The translations under genes were made by a program, and so were the position numbers. Shown here one piece after another: positions 52,101-60,072 of a DNA stretch of 64,000 nucleotides (position 1 is its first letter; every line of letters begins with the position of its first letter). This DNA comes from an uncultured Clostridia bacterium (GTDB lineage Bacteria > Bacillota > Clostridia > Oscillospirales > CAG-272). The stretch spans positions 1 to 64,000 of the forward strand of contig CAMJPL010000014.1 of NCBI GenBank assembly GCA_946407735.1. Direction: 5' to 3'. The notes below the pieces were generated by a model, which worked only from the letters and a program-made list of their open reading frames with translations, had not been told where the DNA came from and did no database searches.

Positions 52101-54125
52101 ATGGGACCTGGAGGACCTATGGGACCCGGCGGGCCGGGCGGACCGGCCAAGGCGGCGAAAAGCGAGCTTGACAGCATAAAGCCTCACTCGCTCGGAGAGG
52201 TGCCGAATTTCTTGAGTCAGCTTCTCGGGAAGTTCTTCTCGCGGCTGTTTTACGTCTTCCGCCTCGTATGGGAGACGCGGCCGTGGATACTGTTCGTGAT
52301 GCTGTTCATGTCGGTGTGGAGCGGCGTCATGCCGATAGTGTCGGCGTACATCAACCGCGCGCTGCTCAACTCTCTCGCCGCGGCGTATATCGGCGAGGCG
52401 GCGATAGAGACGGTGCTTTTCCTTCTGCTCATGCACTTCGTCTACGTTTTCGTCAACAGTCTCGTCAGGAACATAAACACCATCCTCACGAGGATATACG
52501 GCGAGCTCGTCGTCCAGCATATCAAGATGATGATCATGAACAAGGCGAAGACGATAGACCTCGCCTCATTCGATATGCCGGAGTTCTACTCACGCCTCGA
52601 GAACGCCGACAGAGAGGCCGGACACCGCCCGATACAGGTGCTCGAATCCACATTCTCGGTCATGAGCTCGATCATCACGATGGTCAGCTTTATCGTCATC
52701 CTCGCCGGGGTCTCTCCGGCGGCACCGGTCATCATAATACTGCTCGCCGCGCCGAGCGCCGTGATCAACTTCATCTACCGCAAGAAGAACGTCAACTATA
52801 TCCGCCGCCGCTCGAAGGAGCGCCGTCAGATGCAGTACTACTCCGGCCTCATGACGAACAAGGACATGGTGAAGGAGGTAAGGATGTTCGGCCTCTCCGA
52901 TATCCTTATCGGCAGCTACAGGGAGGTCTTCGACAAATACTTCTCTGGCCTGAAAAAGCTGTATATCCATGAGGGGAGCTGGCATATCGGCCTCAGCTTC
53001 CTGTCGTCGGCGGTGAACTTCTTCCTCTACGTCTTCATAGCGAGAAGGGTCGCCGGAGGCGAGTTCGAGATCGGCGACTACTCGCTGTACACCGGGGCGC
53101 TGAGCAGCATATCCGGCGGCATATCGAACCTTATCTCGACCACCGCCTCGATATACGAGGGCACGCTGTTCATTGACAACATGATCGCCTTCATGAACGA
53201 GCGTCAGACCGTCGTCCCGCTGCTGGCCGAGCCGCTTAAGGTGAAGCATCACGCGCCGCATGAGATCGAGCTGAGGAACGTCAGCTTCCGCTATCCCGGG
53301 ACCGAACGCGACGTGATAAAGAACGTGTCGCTGAAGATATCCGCCGGGGAGACCGTCGTTCTTGTGGGCCTGAACGGCGCCGGAAAGACGACGCTGATAA
53401 AGCTGATCACCAGACTTTACGACCCTACCGAGGGCGAGATACTGCTCGACGGGCGGGACATACGCGAATACGATATTCAGGATCTCTACTCGCTGTTCGG
53501 CATAATCTTTCAGGACTTCGGGCGCTACGCCTTCAGCGTCCGCCAGAACATCGCCTTCGGCGATATAAATAAGGAGATAGATCAGGACGAGATCGAGGAG
53601 GCCGCCCGCCGGAGCGCCGCCGACGCCTTCATAGACGCGCTGCCGGACGGATACGACACGCCGCTCATGCGCTACTTTGAGGACAGCGGCATCGAGCTTT
53701 CCATCGGTCAGTGGCAGAAGCTGTCGATAGCCCGCGCCTTCTACGGCGATTCCGACATCGTCATCCTCGACGAGCCGACGGCGTCGCTCGACGCCATAGC
53801 CGAGCAGGAGGTCTTCAATCAGTTCGACCGCCTGAGGCACAACAAGATGACGATATTCGTGTCGCACCGCCTGTCTTCGGCGACGGTCGCGACGAAGATC
53901 ATCGTCCTGAAAAACGGCGAGGTCGCCGAGATCGGCAGTCACGCCGAGCTGATGGCGGCCGAAGGGGAGTATTACCGCCTGTTCACGACGCAGGCTCAGC
54001 ATTATCTCACGACCGACGAAAACGGCGAACAGATCATCGACGACGGGAGAAACGCCCCGAAAGGTCCGGCTGATACCCGACATAAGGGGAAAAATGAGAA
54101 ATTTCACCAAAAACCCTTGACATGA
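52101..54125 (+). CDS. ABC exporter (ATPase/permease) with collagen-like N-terminus
   Basis: 674 residues. The first 14 residues are MGPGGPMGPGGPGG, a collagen-like Gly-Pro run not shared with ordinary exporters, followed by a membrane domain (~60-340) and a nucleotide-binding domain: Walker A GLNGAGKTT, signature LSIGQWQK, Walker B IVILDEPTASLD, and H-loop FVSHRLSS. It is a single homodimer-type exporter with all residues in place. The C-terminal ~45 residues form a charged tail. Its last codons overlap the -35 box of the next promoter. Function unknown; this subtype (with LSIGQWQK) is often near peptide or lipid export genes. Confidence 0.9.
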   Translation: MGPGGPMGPGGPGGPAKAAKSELDSIKPHSLGEVPNFLSQLLGKFFSRLFYVFRLVWETRPWILFVMLFMSVWSGVMPIVSAYINRALLNSLAAAYIGEAAIETVLFLLLMHFVYVFVNSLVRNINTILTRIYGELVVQHIKMMIMNKAKTIDLASFDMPEFYSRLENADREAGHRPIQVLESTFSVMSSIITMVSFIVILAGVSPAAPVIIILLAAPSAVINFIYRKKNVNYIRRRSKERRQMQYYSGLMTNKDMVKEVRMFGLSDILIGSYREVFDKYFSGLKKLYIHEGSWHIGLSFLSSAVNFFLYVFIARRVAGGEFEIGDYSLYTGALSSISGGISNLISTTASIYEGTLFIDNMIAFMNERQTVVPLLAEPLKVKHHAPHEIELRNVSFRYPGTERDVIKNVSLKISAGETVVLVGLNGAGKTTLIKLITRLYDPTEGEILLDGRDIREYDIQDLYSLFGIIFQDFGRYAFSVRQNIAFGDINKEIDQDEIEEAARRSAADAFIDALPDGYDTPLMRYFEDSGIELSIGQWQKLSIARAFYGDSDIVILDEPTASLDAIAEQEVFNQFDRLRHNKMTIFVSHRLSSATVATKIIVLKNGEVAEIGSHAELMAAEGEYYRLFTTQAQHYLTTDENGEQIIDDGRNAPKGPADTRHKGKNEKFHQKPLT

Positions 54126-54145
54126 CCGACATTTTGTAGTACAAT
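54117..54145 (+). promoter_or_regulatory. Near-consensus promoter of the 105-residue protein gene
   Basis: TTGACA (54117-54122), 17-base spacer, TACAAT (54140-54145). The -35 box overlaps the last codons of the exporter gene. Confidence 0.8.
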
Positions 54146-54151
54146 ATATTC

Positions 54152-54275
54152 AAGGCATGATGCTCCGATCAGGAATAGTGCCGCGTTAGCTTTTGCCGCC
54201 GTTCAGGGAGAAGGACGGATATTCCCTCCGCCTTTCCCGTGTTGCCCGGGCCCCCGGTGAGAAAGGTAATGCTCA
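54152..54275 (+). ncRNA. Structured 5' leader ahead of an orphan small protein gene
   Basis: About 120 bases between the predicted start of transcription and the ATG, GC-rich and without a reading frame. It can fold into a long stem (GAAGGACGGA / TCCGCCTTTC with a single mismatch, about 54209-54235) and a C/G-rich second stem (GCCCGGG / CCCCGGT region near 54243-54258) before AGAAAGG (ribosome site). Could be a cis-regulatory leader; no known motif recognised. Confidence 0.4.
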
Positions 54276-54593
54276 ATGAAAACCAAAGTTCCGCATAATG
54301 TCCTTACCCTTTCAGAAATGACAAAACGCCGCAATTCGCTCACAGTCGAAACCATGCCGCTCGAGGACGTCATCCTCAGCGACGACACGATACGAAAACT
54401 CCGAGCCTCAAGCAGCATGTTCCAGAAAACCTATATACAGATCACCTACGGAGGCGAAAAATACAACATAGAACGGGTAGACAGACAGAAGAACGGCAAT
54501 TACCGCATCGGGCTCATCAATACCAACTCGACCATCATACTGAGAGGCACTCTCGGCTCGAATCTCGATCTCGTCTCCCGCAAAGCCATATAA
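54276..54593 (+). CDS. Small basic protein, unknown function
   Basis: 105 residues, Lys/Arg-rich at the N-terminus, with a beta-rich second half (KTYIQITYGGEKYNIERVD ... GNYRIGLINTNSTIILRG). Strongly expressed by promoter quality and closed by a clear terminator, so probably an abundant product. Position after a strong vegetative-type promoter is reminiscent of the Veg gene of Bacillus, but the sequence is not Veg. I do not recognise the family. Confidence 0.7.
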   Translation: MKTKVPHNVLTLSEMTKRRNSLTVETMPLEDVILSDDTIRKLRASSSMFQKTYIQITYGGEKYNIERVDRQKNGNYRIGLINTNSTIILRGTLGSNLDLVSRKAI

Positions 54594-54619
54594 GCATATA
54601 ACTGTTCAATATAAATAAA

Positions 54620-54652
54620 TCCGCCCGCGTCTGTCACGCGGGCGGGATTTTT
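54620..54652 (+). terminator. Terminator of the 105-residue protein gene
   Basis: TCCGCCCGCG / CGCGGGCGGGA stem, seven-base loop, then TTTTTA. Confidence 0.88.
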
Positions 54653-54676
54653 ATGCGGTGAAGCGGGTACGGTGTT

Positions 54677-55267
54677 TCACTCTATCACACCGAAGTTGTC
54701 GAACGGCCAGACGCGGAAGACGATTCGTCCGACTATCTGCTCCTCCGAGATGCAGCCGACGGTGGTGGAGCGGCTGTCGACCGATGTGGCGCGGTGGTCG
54801 CCGATAACGAAATAACGGCCGTCGGGCACCTGATAGGGAAGCTCGATATCGCACTCTCCCTTCGCCTTCTCCTTGACGTAAGGCTCGATCAGGAGCTCGT
54901 GATTGACGTAGATGTTGCCGTCGTCGTCGATGTCGACCCAGTCGCCGGGGAAGGCGATGACGCGCTTTACGAGGATCTTGTTGTTGTAATAGAACGATAT
55001 TATGTCGCCCGTCTTGAAATCGGAGCCCTTGACCGACACGACGATGTCGTTCTCGGTAAGCGACGGCACCATGGACGAGCCGTATATTCGGAGTACCGGG
55101 AGCAGGAGCGTGGCCACAAGGACGGCGATCGCCGCCGCCGTTATCAGCAGATAGATCGTGGAGCGGAGAGTCGCTCCGTATCTGTGGCGGTAATTCTCGC
55201 GCTTGAGCTCCTTGTCAAGCTGCGCCGTGGTCGGGATGCTGACCGCAGGCTTTGTTTTAGCTGCCAT
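54677..55267 (-). CDS. lepB: Signal peptidase I
   Basis: 196 residues. After a short cytosolic part comes one membrane segment (~37-59), then IYGSSMVPSL with catalytic Ser65 and NNKILVKRVIAFPGD with catalytic Lys101, then the VIGDHRATSVDSR motif. Removes signal peptides outside the membrane. Downstream partner of a coiled-coil protein gene on the same strand (nine bases apart), an arrangement seen in other clostridia. It ends just before the opposite 105-residue gene's terminator. Confidence 0.95.
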   Translation of the reverse strand: MAAKTKPAVSIPTTAQLDKELKRENYRHRYGATLRSTIYLLITAAAIAVLVATLLLPVLRIYGSSMVPSLTENDIVVSVKGSDFKTGDIISFYYNNKILVKRVIAFPGDWVDIDDDGNIYVNHELLIEPYVKEKAKGECDIELPYQVPDGRYFVIGDHRATSVDSRSTTVGCISEEQIVGRIVFRVWPFDNFGVIE

Positions 55268-55275
55268 ATTTTCCT

Positions 55276-56214
55276 TTATCTTCCTTTTTTTCCTTTTCTT
55301 TTCCTGCTTTTTCTGCCGTAATCGTTTTTTCCGGGCGACATTTCGGCGGCCGACATTTCGGCAGGCGACGCTTCGGAGGGCGACTGTGCGTTGCTTTCAG
55401 CCGGCTTGCTTTCCTCATCCGGCGTATCTTCTGCGCTGTCGGATGCGTCGCCGTCGGCGGAGGGGGATTCTTCGACTGGTTTGGATTCCTCGTCCGGGGC
55501 TTTCGCTTCATCCGGCTGTGGTTCTTCGGCGGATGTCGTTTCGTCCGGATGAAGCTCTTTGTCTTCGTCTGTCGATCCGTTCTGATCGGATTCCTCTGCT
55601 GCGGCCGTTTCTTCGGCCGGCGGGGCTTCTTCGGCCGGAGCGTCTTCCGTCGGTGCTTCCGCCGTCGGCATATCTGCCAAAGGCTCGGCTGCCGGATCGG
55701 CGGCGGGAGTCTCCGTATCTATGGCGGGAGCTTCGCTCTCTTCCGCGGCCGGGGAGGGTTCCGATATTTCCGCCTGAGACGCGGCGGCTTTGCCTTCCGC
55801 TTCGGCGATCATTTCGGCGGCCTTCCTCTCGGCTTCGGCGATGATTGCGGCCGCCTTTTTCTCGGCGTCGGCTATGATCTCGTCGGCCTTTTTGCCGCTT
55901 TCCTCGATGCGCCTGCGCTGAGCCTCGACGAAGACGCCGTGCTCGGAATCGAGGCGCTTTATGTTGTCGAGATACTGCTGAGCCGCCTTCTGAGCCGCGT
56001 CGAAGACACCGCTCACGCGAATCGACGCCTCGGCGATGGACCCGGCGGTCTTTATATCGAGCTCGCGCTGCTCGAGCCGCTCCCTCAGTTTCTGAGTCTC
56101 GCTTTCCATCTCGTCGATTTCGCGGCTCTGTTCTACGAGGATCTCGAGAAGATCGCTCCTGCTCAGCTTTTTAAGTTCCTTGTCTTTCATATCATACCCG
56201 TCGGAGCCGAACAT
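55276..56214 (-). CDS. Coiled-coil protein with long acidic tail, unknown function
   Basis: 312 residues. Residues 1-60 look like KELKKLSRSDLLEILVEQS..., a conserved N-terminal motif of a clostridial family often sitting beside lepB; residues ~40-155 are a heptad-patterned coiled coil (IAEAERKAAEMIAEAEGKAA); residues ~155-290 are a low-complexity Glu/Ala/Pro/Ser region with many repeats of EE.P.A; and the last 20 residues are highly basic. No membrane segment, so cytosolic. It may be part of a secretion or division scaffold with signal peptidase; this is only inferred from position. The start at 56190 is as likely as 56214. Confidence 0.72.
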   Translation of the reverse strand: MFGSDGYDMKDKELKKLSRSDLLEILVEQSREIDEMESETQKLRERLEQRELDIKTAGSIAEASIRVSGVFDAAQKAAQQYLDNIKRLDSEHGVFVEAQRRRIEESGKKADEIIADAEKKAAAIIAEAERKAAEMIAEAEGKAAASQAEISEPSPAAEESEAPAIDTETPAADPAAEPLADMPTAEAPTEDAPAEEAPPAEETAAAEESDQNGSTDEDKELHPDETTSAEEPQPDEAKAPDEESKPVEESPSADGDASDSAEDTPDEESKPAESNAQSPSEASPAEMSAAEMSPGKNDYGRKSRKRKGKKGR

Positions 56215-56237
56215 CTTTAAAATGACCGTATATGATT

Positions 56238-56266
56238 ATTATACCACATTTCGTGATTATATGCAA
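56238..56266 (-). promoter_or_regulatory. Promoter of the coiled-coil/lepB operon
   Basis: On the minus strand TTGCAT (56261-56266), 17 bases, TATAAT (56238-56243). Confidence 0.65.
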
Positions 56267-56353
56267 GCCGTATTGCATGTTTTTTTGATCCCGCTGCCTG
56301 TATCAGGCTTTTCCGGCGCTGAATAAATAAAGAAAAAAATTCATTCATATATG

Positions 56354-56382
56354 TTGCAATCCGGTTTGAATGATGATATAAT
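56354..56382 (+). promoter_or_regulatory. Promoter of the zinc-ribbon membrane protein gene
   Basis: TTGCAA (56354-56359), 17-base spacer, TATAAT (56377-56382). Confidence 0.65.
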
Positions 56383-56414
56383 ATATCCAGTCATAAAAAA
56401 ACAGGAGGTTCAAT

Positions 56415-56876
56415 ATGAAATACTGTCCAAACTGCCGCCTTTCATACGACGACAACGCCATGGTCTGCGGGCGCTGCGGCGGTCAGCTTACCTATTATCC
56501 CGATCAGCAGCAGCAGTATCAGCCTCAGGCGTATGATCCCACCGATCATACCGCCGAGTTCGACGCGAAGGACATCTCCGAAAACAAGGTCTTCGCCATG
56601 CTCCCGTATATCATGAGCTGGATCGGCATCGTCATAGCCCTTCTCGCCGCGCAGTCCTCCCCCTATACGATGTTCCATGTCCGTCAGGGGCTCAAGATCT
56701 CGGTCGTTTCGATCCTGGTCACGGTAGTGGGCGCGATAATCCCGATCATCGGCTGGATCGCCCTCGGCATCTGCTCCGTGATCCTCCTTGTCGTGCAGAT
56801 CATCTGCTTCTTCAGCGTCTGCAAGGGTCACGCAAAAGAAGCTCCCATCATCAAGAGTCTTGGCTTCCTTAAATAA
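56415..56876 (+). CDS. Zinc-ribbon membrane protein, DUF4870-like
   Basis: 153 residues. CPNCRLSY and CGRCGG give a four-cysteine zinc ribbon (residues 4-24), then a Gln/Tyr/Pro-rich linker, then a DUF4870-like membrane part with three helices (~58-78, 96-116, 118-140) and the FHVRQGLKIS motif. Role unknown. The ribosome site AGGAGG precedes the ATG directly. It is followed by a terminator. Confidence 0.85.
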   Translation: MKYCPNCRLSYDDNAMVCGRCGGQLTYYPDQQQQYQPQAYDPTDHTAEFDAKDISENKVFAMLPYIMSWIGIVIALLAAQSSPYTMFHVRQGLKISVVSILVTVVGAIIPIIGWIALGICSVILLVVQIICFFSVCKGHAKEAPIIKSLGFLK

Positions 56877-56983
56877 TACGTCGGGATTCTGATGCCGCCG
56901 CGCTGCCGTGAGCCGGCCGTCTGCCGGCGCTTTAGCCTTATCGGCGCCGCGGCGCCGTCTGACGCGCGGACAACAAAACACAT

Positions 56984-57017
56984 GAGCCGTTTCCGACGAG
57001 GAAACGGCTCGCTTTTT
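56984..57017 (+). terminator. Terminator
   Basis: GAGCCGTTTCC / GGAAACGGCTC with a short loop and CTTTTTC after it. Confidence 0.85.
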
Positions 57018-57155
57018 CATCTTTATCCTGCCGTCTTGCCGTTCGTATCGCATAACAGAACCGCCGAAAATATTTTTTCCGTCACCCAACCTTTCCGCGG
57101 ATTTTCGCATCTTATTTATTGAACCCCGGAAAATACCCCATGAAAGGAGACCGAC

Positions 57156-59735
57156 ATGACGAAATACTCCGACATGAGCGATGAAACTTTGGTCGAGCTG
57201 TGTCTTCTCGGCGACAGCGGCGCGTTTGAGGAGCTTGTCCTGCGCCATGAAAAGGCGGTGATGGGCACGGCGGAGAAGGTCACGGGCAGCCGCTTCACCG
57301 CCGAGGACGCCTCGCAGGACGCCTTTGTCTCGGCCTGGATGCGCCTCGATTCCCTGCGCGACAGATCGAGGTTCAGGCCATGGGTCTGCGCCATCGCGAA
57401 AAACTGCGCGATCCGGCTCGTTACACGGTACAGGAGCGTCGTACCGGACATCTCGCTTAACCTTGTCGAAAACGAAGAGCTGTCAGACGATCCCGATCCG
57501 GAGATGTCTTCACTCATATCTTCGGGATCCGCCGCAGAGCTTCACGCTATGGTGGACGCGCTGAGCGAGAAGCTCCGCGAGACGATCCGGCTCCATTATT
57601 TCGAGGGGTATTCCGTAAACGAGATCGCCGATCTGCTTTCCGTACCGGCGGGAACGGTGAAATGGCGGCTCGCGGAGGGGAGAAAACAGCTGCGGAAAGG
57701 ATACGGGATCGTGGAAAAGGAATACAACGAAAATGAAGCCCTCGTCTCCCGCGTGATGCGGCAGGTCGAGGAGCTGAAGCTCTGGCAGTTCAAAAGGGAC
57801 AAGACAGGCTTTGAGGAAGACTACAAAAACGTCCTCGCTGCTGTGGAGTCGCTGGATGAATCGAAGGAAAAACAGCACATGCTGGCGGACGTCTGGCTTC
57901 GCGGAGCGTGGTGGATCCCCGGAAAAGCGAACGAGGAGGTGTTCTCCGAAATCAAGCAGGCGGCGCTCGCCGGACACAACGACGACGTGATGCAGTATGT
58001 CGCGGCGCGGGAATACAACAAGGTTCCGATTGGTGAGGAACGCATGAAATTCATGCGGGATACGCAGATCCCGGAGCTTTTGGCGGGGGGATTCTCAAAG
58101 GCCGCCGGCATGGTGTCCTTCTGGTGCGGCGTAGAGCTGGGCGACCTCGGCCGGATGGAGGAGGCATACGAAGCGTTTGAGAAAACGATCTCCCTCCTCG
58201 AGCCGACGAACGTCTATTACGCAATCGCGCTCTCCGCCATCTGGACGGAGAAGAAGCTCGCCGAAGCCGAAGCCGCCGGGGACAAGGACGCGGGCATAGC
58301 GTACATGGGCGAGACCTATCAGAGAATCGGCGGAAAATGGTACTTCTGGCAGGAGCCGGGTTACTATCGCAGGGAAGGTATTGACGATATCGAGATCGCG
58401 CCGCTCTACTGGCTATCCCGCTGCGACGAGCTGATCGACGATCCGGACATGAAGCCGGGGGACACACGCACCTCAGCGGACGGCAAGTCCACCATGACCT
58501 GCCGCCTCGCGGAGAAGCCCGTCGTCACGCCTGCCGGAACTTTTGAAAACTGCTTCGAATTCCGCACGACGGACAAAAGCCGGAGCGACTACGACACTAC
58601 AACGGTCATCGCCTCGGGGATCGGCATAGTGGAGCAGATCAACCACTCCCTGAAGTGGAAGATCGTGCTCAAAAAGTACCGAATAAGCGGCGGGGACGGG
58701 CGCATCCCCTTTGCCGTCGGCAACCGCTGGGAATATCACATCGAAAAAGAAGGGCACCTGATCGAGGACGAGCAGTATATGGAGGTCACGGGCGTGAGGG
58801 ACACCCTCACGGCTATGTCTATCGGCATGTTCGCCCGCCTTCGGTACGATGTGAATTCGTGGCTCGGCTGTACGCTTGCGGCGAGAAACGGGTATTTCGT
58901 ACCAGAAGGCACTGACGGCGGTCACCTTGTCGACGTGGAAAAATACCTTGTCGGAGCTGAACGTACCGCGAAGACCCGCCGCGAAAAGGTTCACACCACC
59001 GTCGCCAACAAGGTCATGCGGAATATCTTCGCGACGGACGACATCTTCAACCCGGATTATACCGAAAAGCTCCGCTGGACGTTCTTCGAGCCCTATGCCC
59101 CGCAGAGGAATGGGGATTCGCTCTGTCTGGGAGAATACGACAGTACGTATTCCTTCGAGCTCAAGGACTGGTACTGGAAGGATGGAAAGAGCTGCTTCGA
59201 CATGTACGCCGTCGGGTGCAATTTCCTCTATGAGATTGTGAACTTCGCCCTCGGCGCGCTGTGGTCGGACAAATGGATCCCGGGTTATTCCGAGGAGCGG
59301 AAATTCAAGCAGTACGACATGGACGTTTCGGGAAAAATCGCCGTCGGAGAGGACGAGACCGTGGAAACCCCGGTCGGCACGTTCCCGAACTGCCGTCACA
59401 TCGCCGCCGACATGCGGGGCGGGTTCGGCTACTGGTCGGGCCACACCGAATTCTGGTACGCCGAGGGCGTCGGCCTCGTTAAGTTCCTGCGCACCGTCAC
59501 CGAATGCGGCGAGCCGTGGAGGAACGCGGTCTGGCTGCTGACGGAAATGACGGGCACGAGCGAGGGCTTCTTCCCGGCGGCTGACGGCTTCTTCCGCAAA
59601 TACGAGGCGCAGAACCTCGAAAACGGCTATCACGGCTCGGCGGAGTACACCTATCTCGAGGACGAGCAGGGACTGACGATCTACAAGGCCGCCTTCGGCA
59701 CGCAGGACCGGACGGAGTACGAGAAGGTGAAATAA
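57156..59735 (+). CDS. ECF sigma factor with very long C-terminal sensor-like extension
   Basis: 859 residues, far longer than the ~190 of an ordinary ECF sigma factor. Sigma region 2 lies at about 8-95 (EDASQDAFVSAWMRLDSL) and region 4 at about 128-182 (LHYFEGYSVNEIADLLSVPAGTV). Residues ~200-390 look helical and TPR-like (GELGDLGRMEEAYEAFEKT, given in part). Residues ~430-859 are beta-rich and contain two related blocks, each with TP.GTF.NC (TPAGTFENC at ~458 and TPVGTFPNC at 738) and an A.G(I/V)G.V motif (IASGIGIVE, YAEGVGLVK), plus VGNRWEYH at ~521. These features resemble lipoprotein-like ligand or membrane-stress domains, but no signal peptide or membrane segment is present, so the whole protein is cytosolic. 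No anti-sigma gene is adjacent, so the extension may itself control sigma activity. Ribosome site AAAGGAGA. Confidence 0.8.
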   Translation: MTKYSDMSDETLVELCLLGDSGAFEELVLRHEKAVMGTAEKVTGSRFTAEDASQDAFVSAWMRLDSLRDRSRFRPWVCAIAKNCAIRLVTRYRSVVPDISLNLVENEELSDDPDPEMSSLISSGSAAELHAMVDALSEKLRETIRLHYFEGYSVNEIADLLSVPAGTVKWRLAEGRKQLRKGYGIVEKEYNENEALVSRVMRQVEELKLWQFKRDKTGFEEDYKNVLAAVESLDESKEKQHMLADVWLRGAWWIPGKANEEVFSEIKQAALAGHNDDVMQYVAAREYNKVPIGEERMKFMRDTQIPELLAGGFSKAAGMVSFWCGVELGDLGRMEEAYEAFEKTISLLEPTNVYYAIALSAIWTEKKLAEAEAAGDKDAGIAYMGETYQRIGGKWYFWQEPGYYRREGIDDIEIAPLYWLSRCDELIDDPDMKPGDTRTSADGKSTMTCRLAEKPVVTPAGTFENCFEFRTTDKSRSDYDTTTVIASGIGIVEQINHSLKWKIVLKKYRISGGDGRIPFAVGNRWEYHIEKEGHLIEDEQYMEVTGVRDTLTAMSIGMFARLRYDVNSWLGCTLAARNGYFVPEGTDGGHLVDVEKYLVGAERTAKTRREKVHTTVANKVMRNIFATDDIFNPDYTEKLRWTFFEPYAPQRNGDSLCLGEYDSTYSFELKDWYWKDGKSCFDMYAVGCNFLYEIVNFALGALWSDKWIPGYSEERKFKQYDMDVSGKIAVGEDETVETPVGTFPNCRHIAADMRGGFGYWSGHTEFWYAEGVGLVKFLRTVTECGEPWRNAVWLLTEMTGTSEGFFPAADGFFRKYEAQNLENGYHGSAEYTYLEDEQGLTIYKAAFGTQDRTEYEKVK

Positions 59736-59779
59736 GCGGGAAGGCATCGCCGGCCGCACGGGCCGTACCTTCGATCACT

Positions 59780-59810
59780 AAAAGCTCCGGAGATCATCCG
59801 GAGCTTTTCT
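59780..59810 (+). terminator. Terminator of the sigma factor gene
   Basis: AAAGCTCCGG / CCGGAGCTTT with a seven-base loop, then TCTTC. Confidence 0.8.
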
Positions 59811-59828
59811 TCGCCGTGCCGTTCTACT

Positions 59829-59897
59829 GCCGGTTGATATTGTGTGAAATCGACAGCGGCGTCACAAATCCTCCTATCAACCGGCGGTTGAACCGCG
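59829..59897. repeat. Nested inverted repeats in a gene-free stretch
   Basis: Outer arms GCCGGTTGATA (59829-59839) and TATCAACCGGC (59875-59885) pair perfectly; inner arms TTGTG / CACAA (59840-59844, 59863-59867) extend the stem; a separate perfect small palindrome GCGGTTGAACCGC follows at 59885-59897. The stretch 59811-59985 holds no gene. Confidence 0.6.
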
Positions 59898-59985
59898 CGG
59901 ATGGAGAAAACGCGGATTTCTCATATATCACGCGGCATGATCGGGGATTTGTGAAAAATAAATTTCAGTATCAACTGCGCCTCTA

Positions 59986-60014
59986 TTGATTTTTTCGCAT
60001 TTCCGTGATATAAT
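59986..60014 (+). promoter_or_regulatory. Promoter of the XRE-solenoid gene
   Basis: TTGATT (59986-59991), 17-base spacer, TATAAT (60009-60014). Confidence 0.7.
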
Positions 60015-60072
60015 TTCGACAGCCGGCTGAAAACCATCACGAAACGTCAAAGCGATGACAGGGAGAGAAAAA

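Noticed and set aside
54276-54593. Identification as Veg protein
   Set aside because: The strong promoter is suggestive but the sequence lacks Veg's conserved motifs and is longer.
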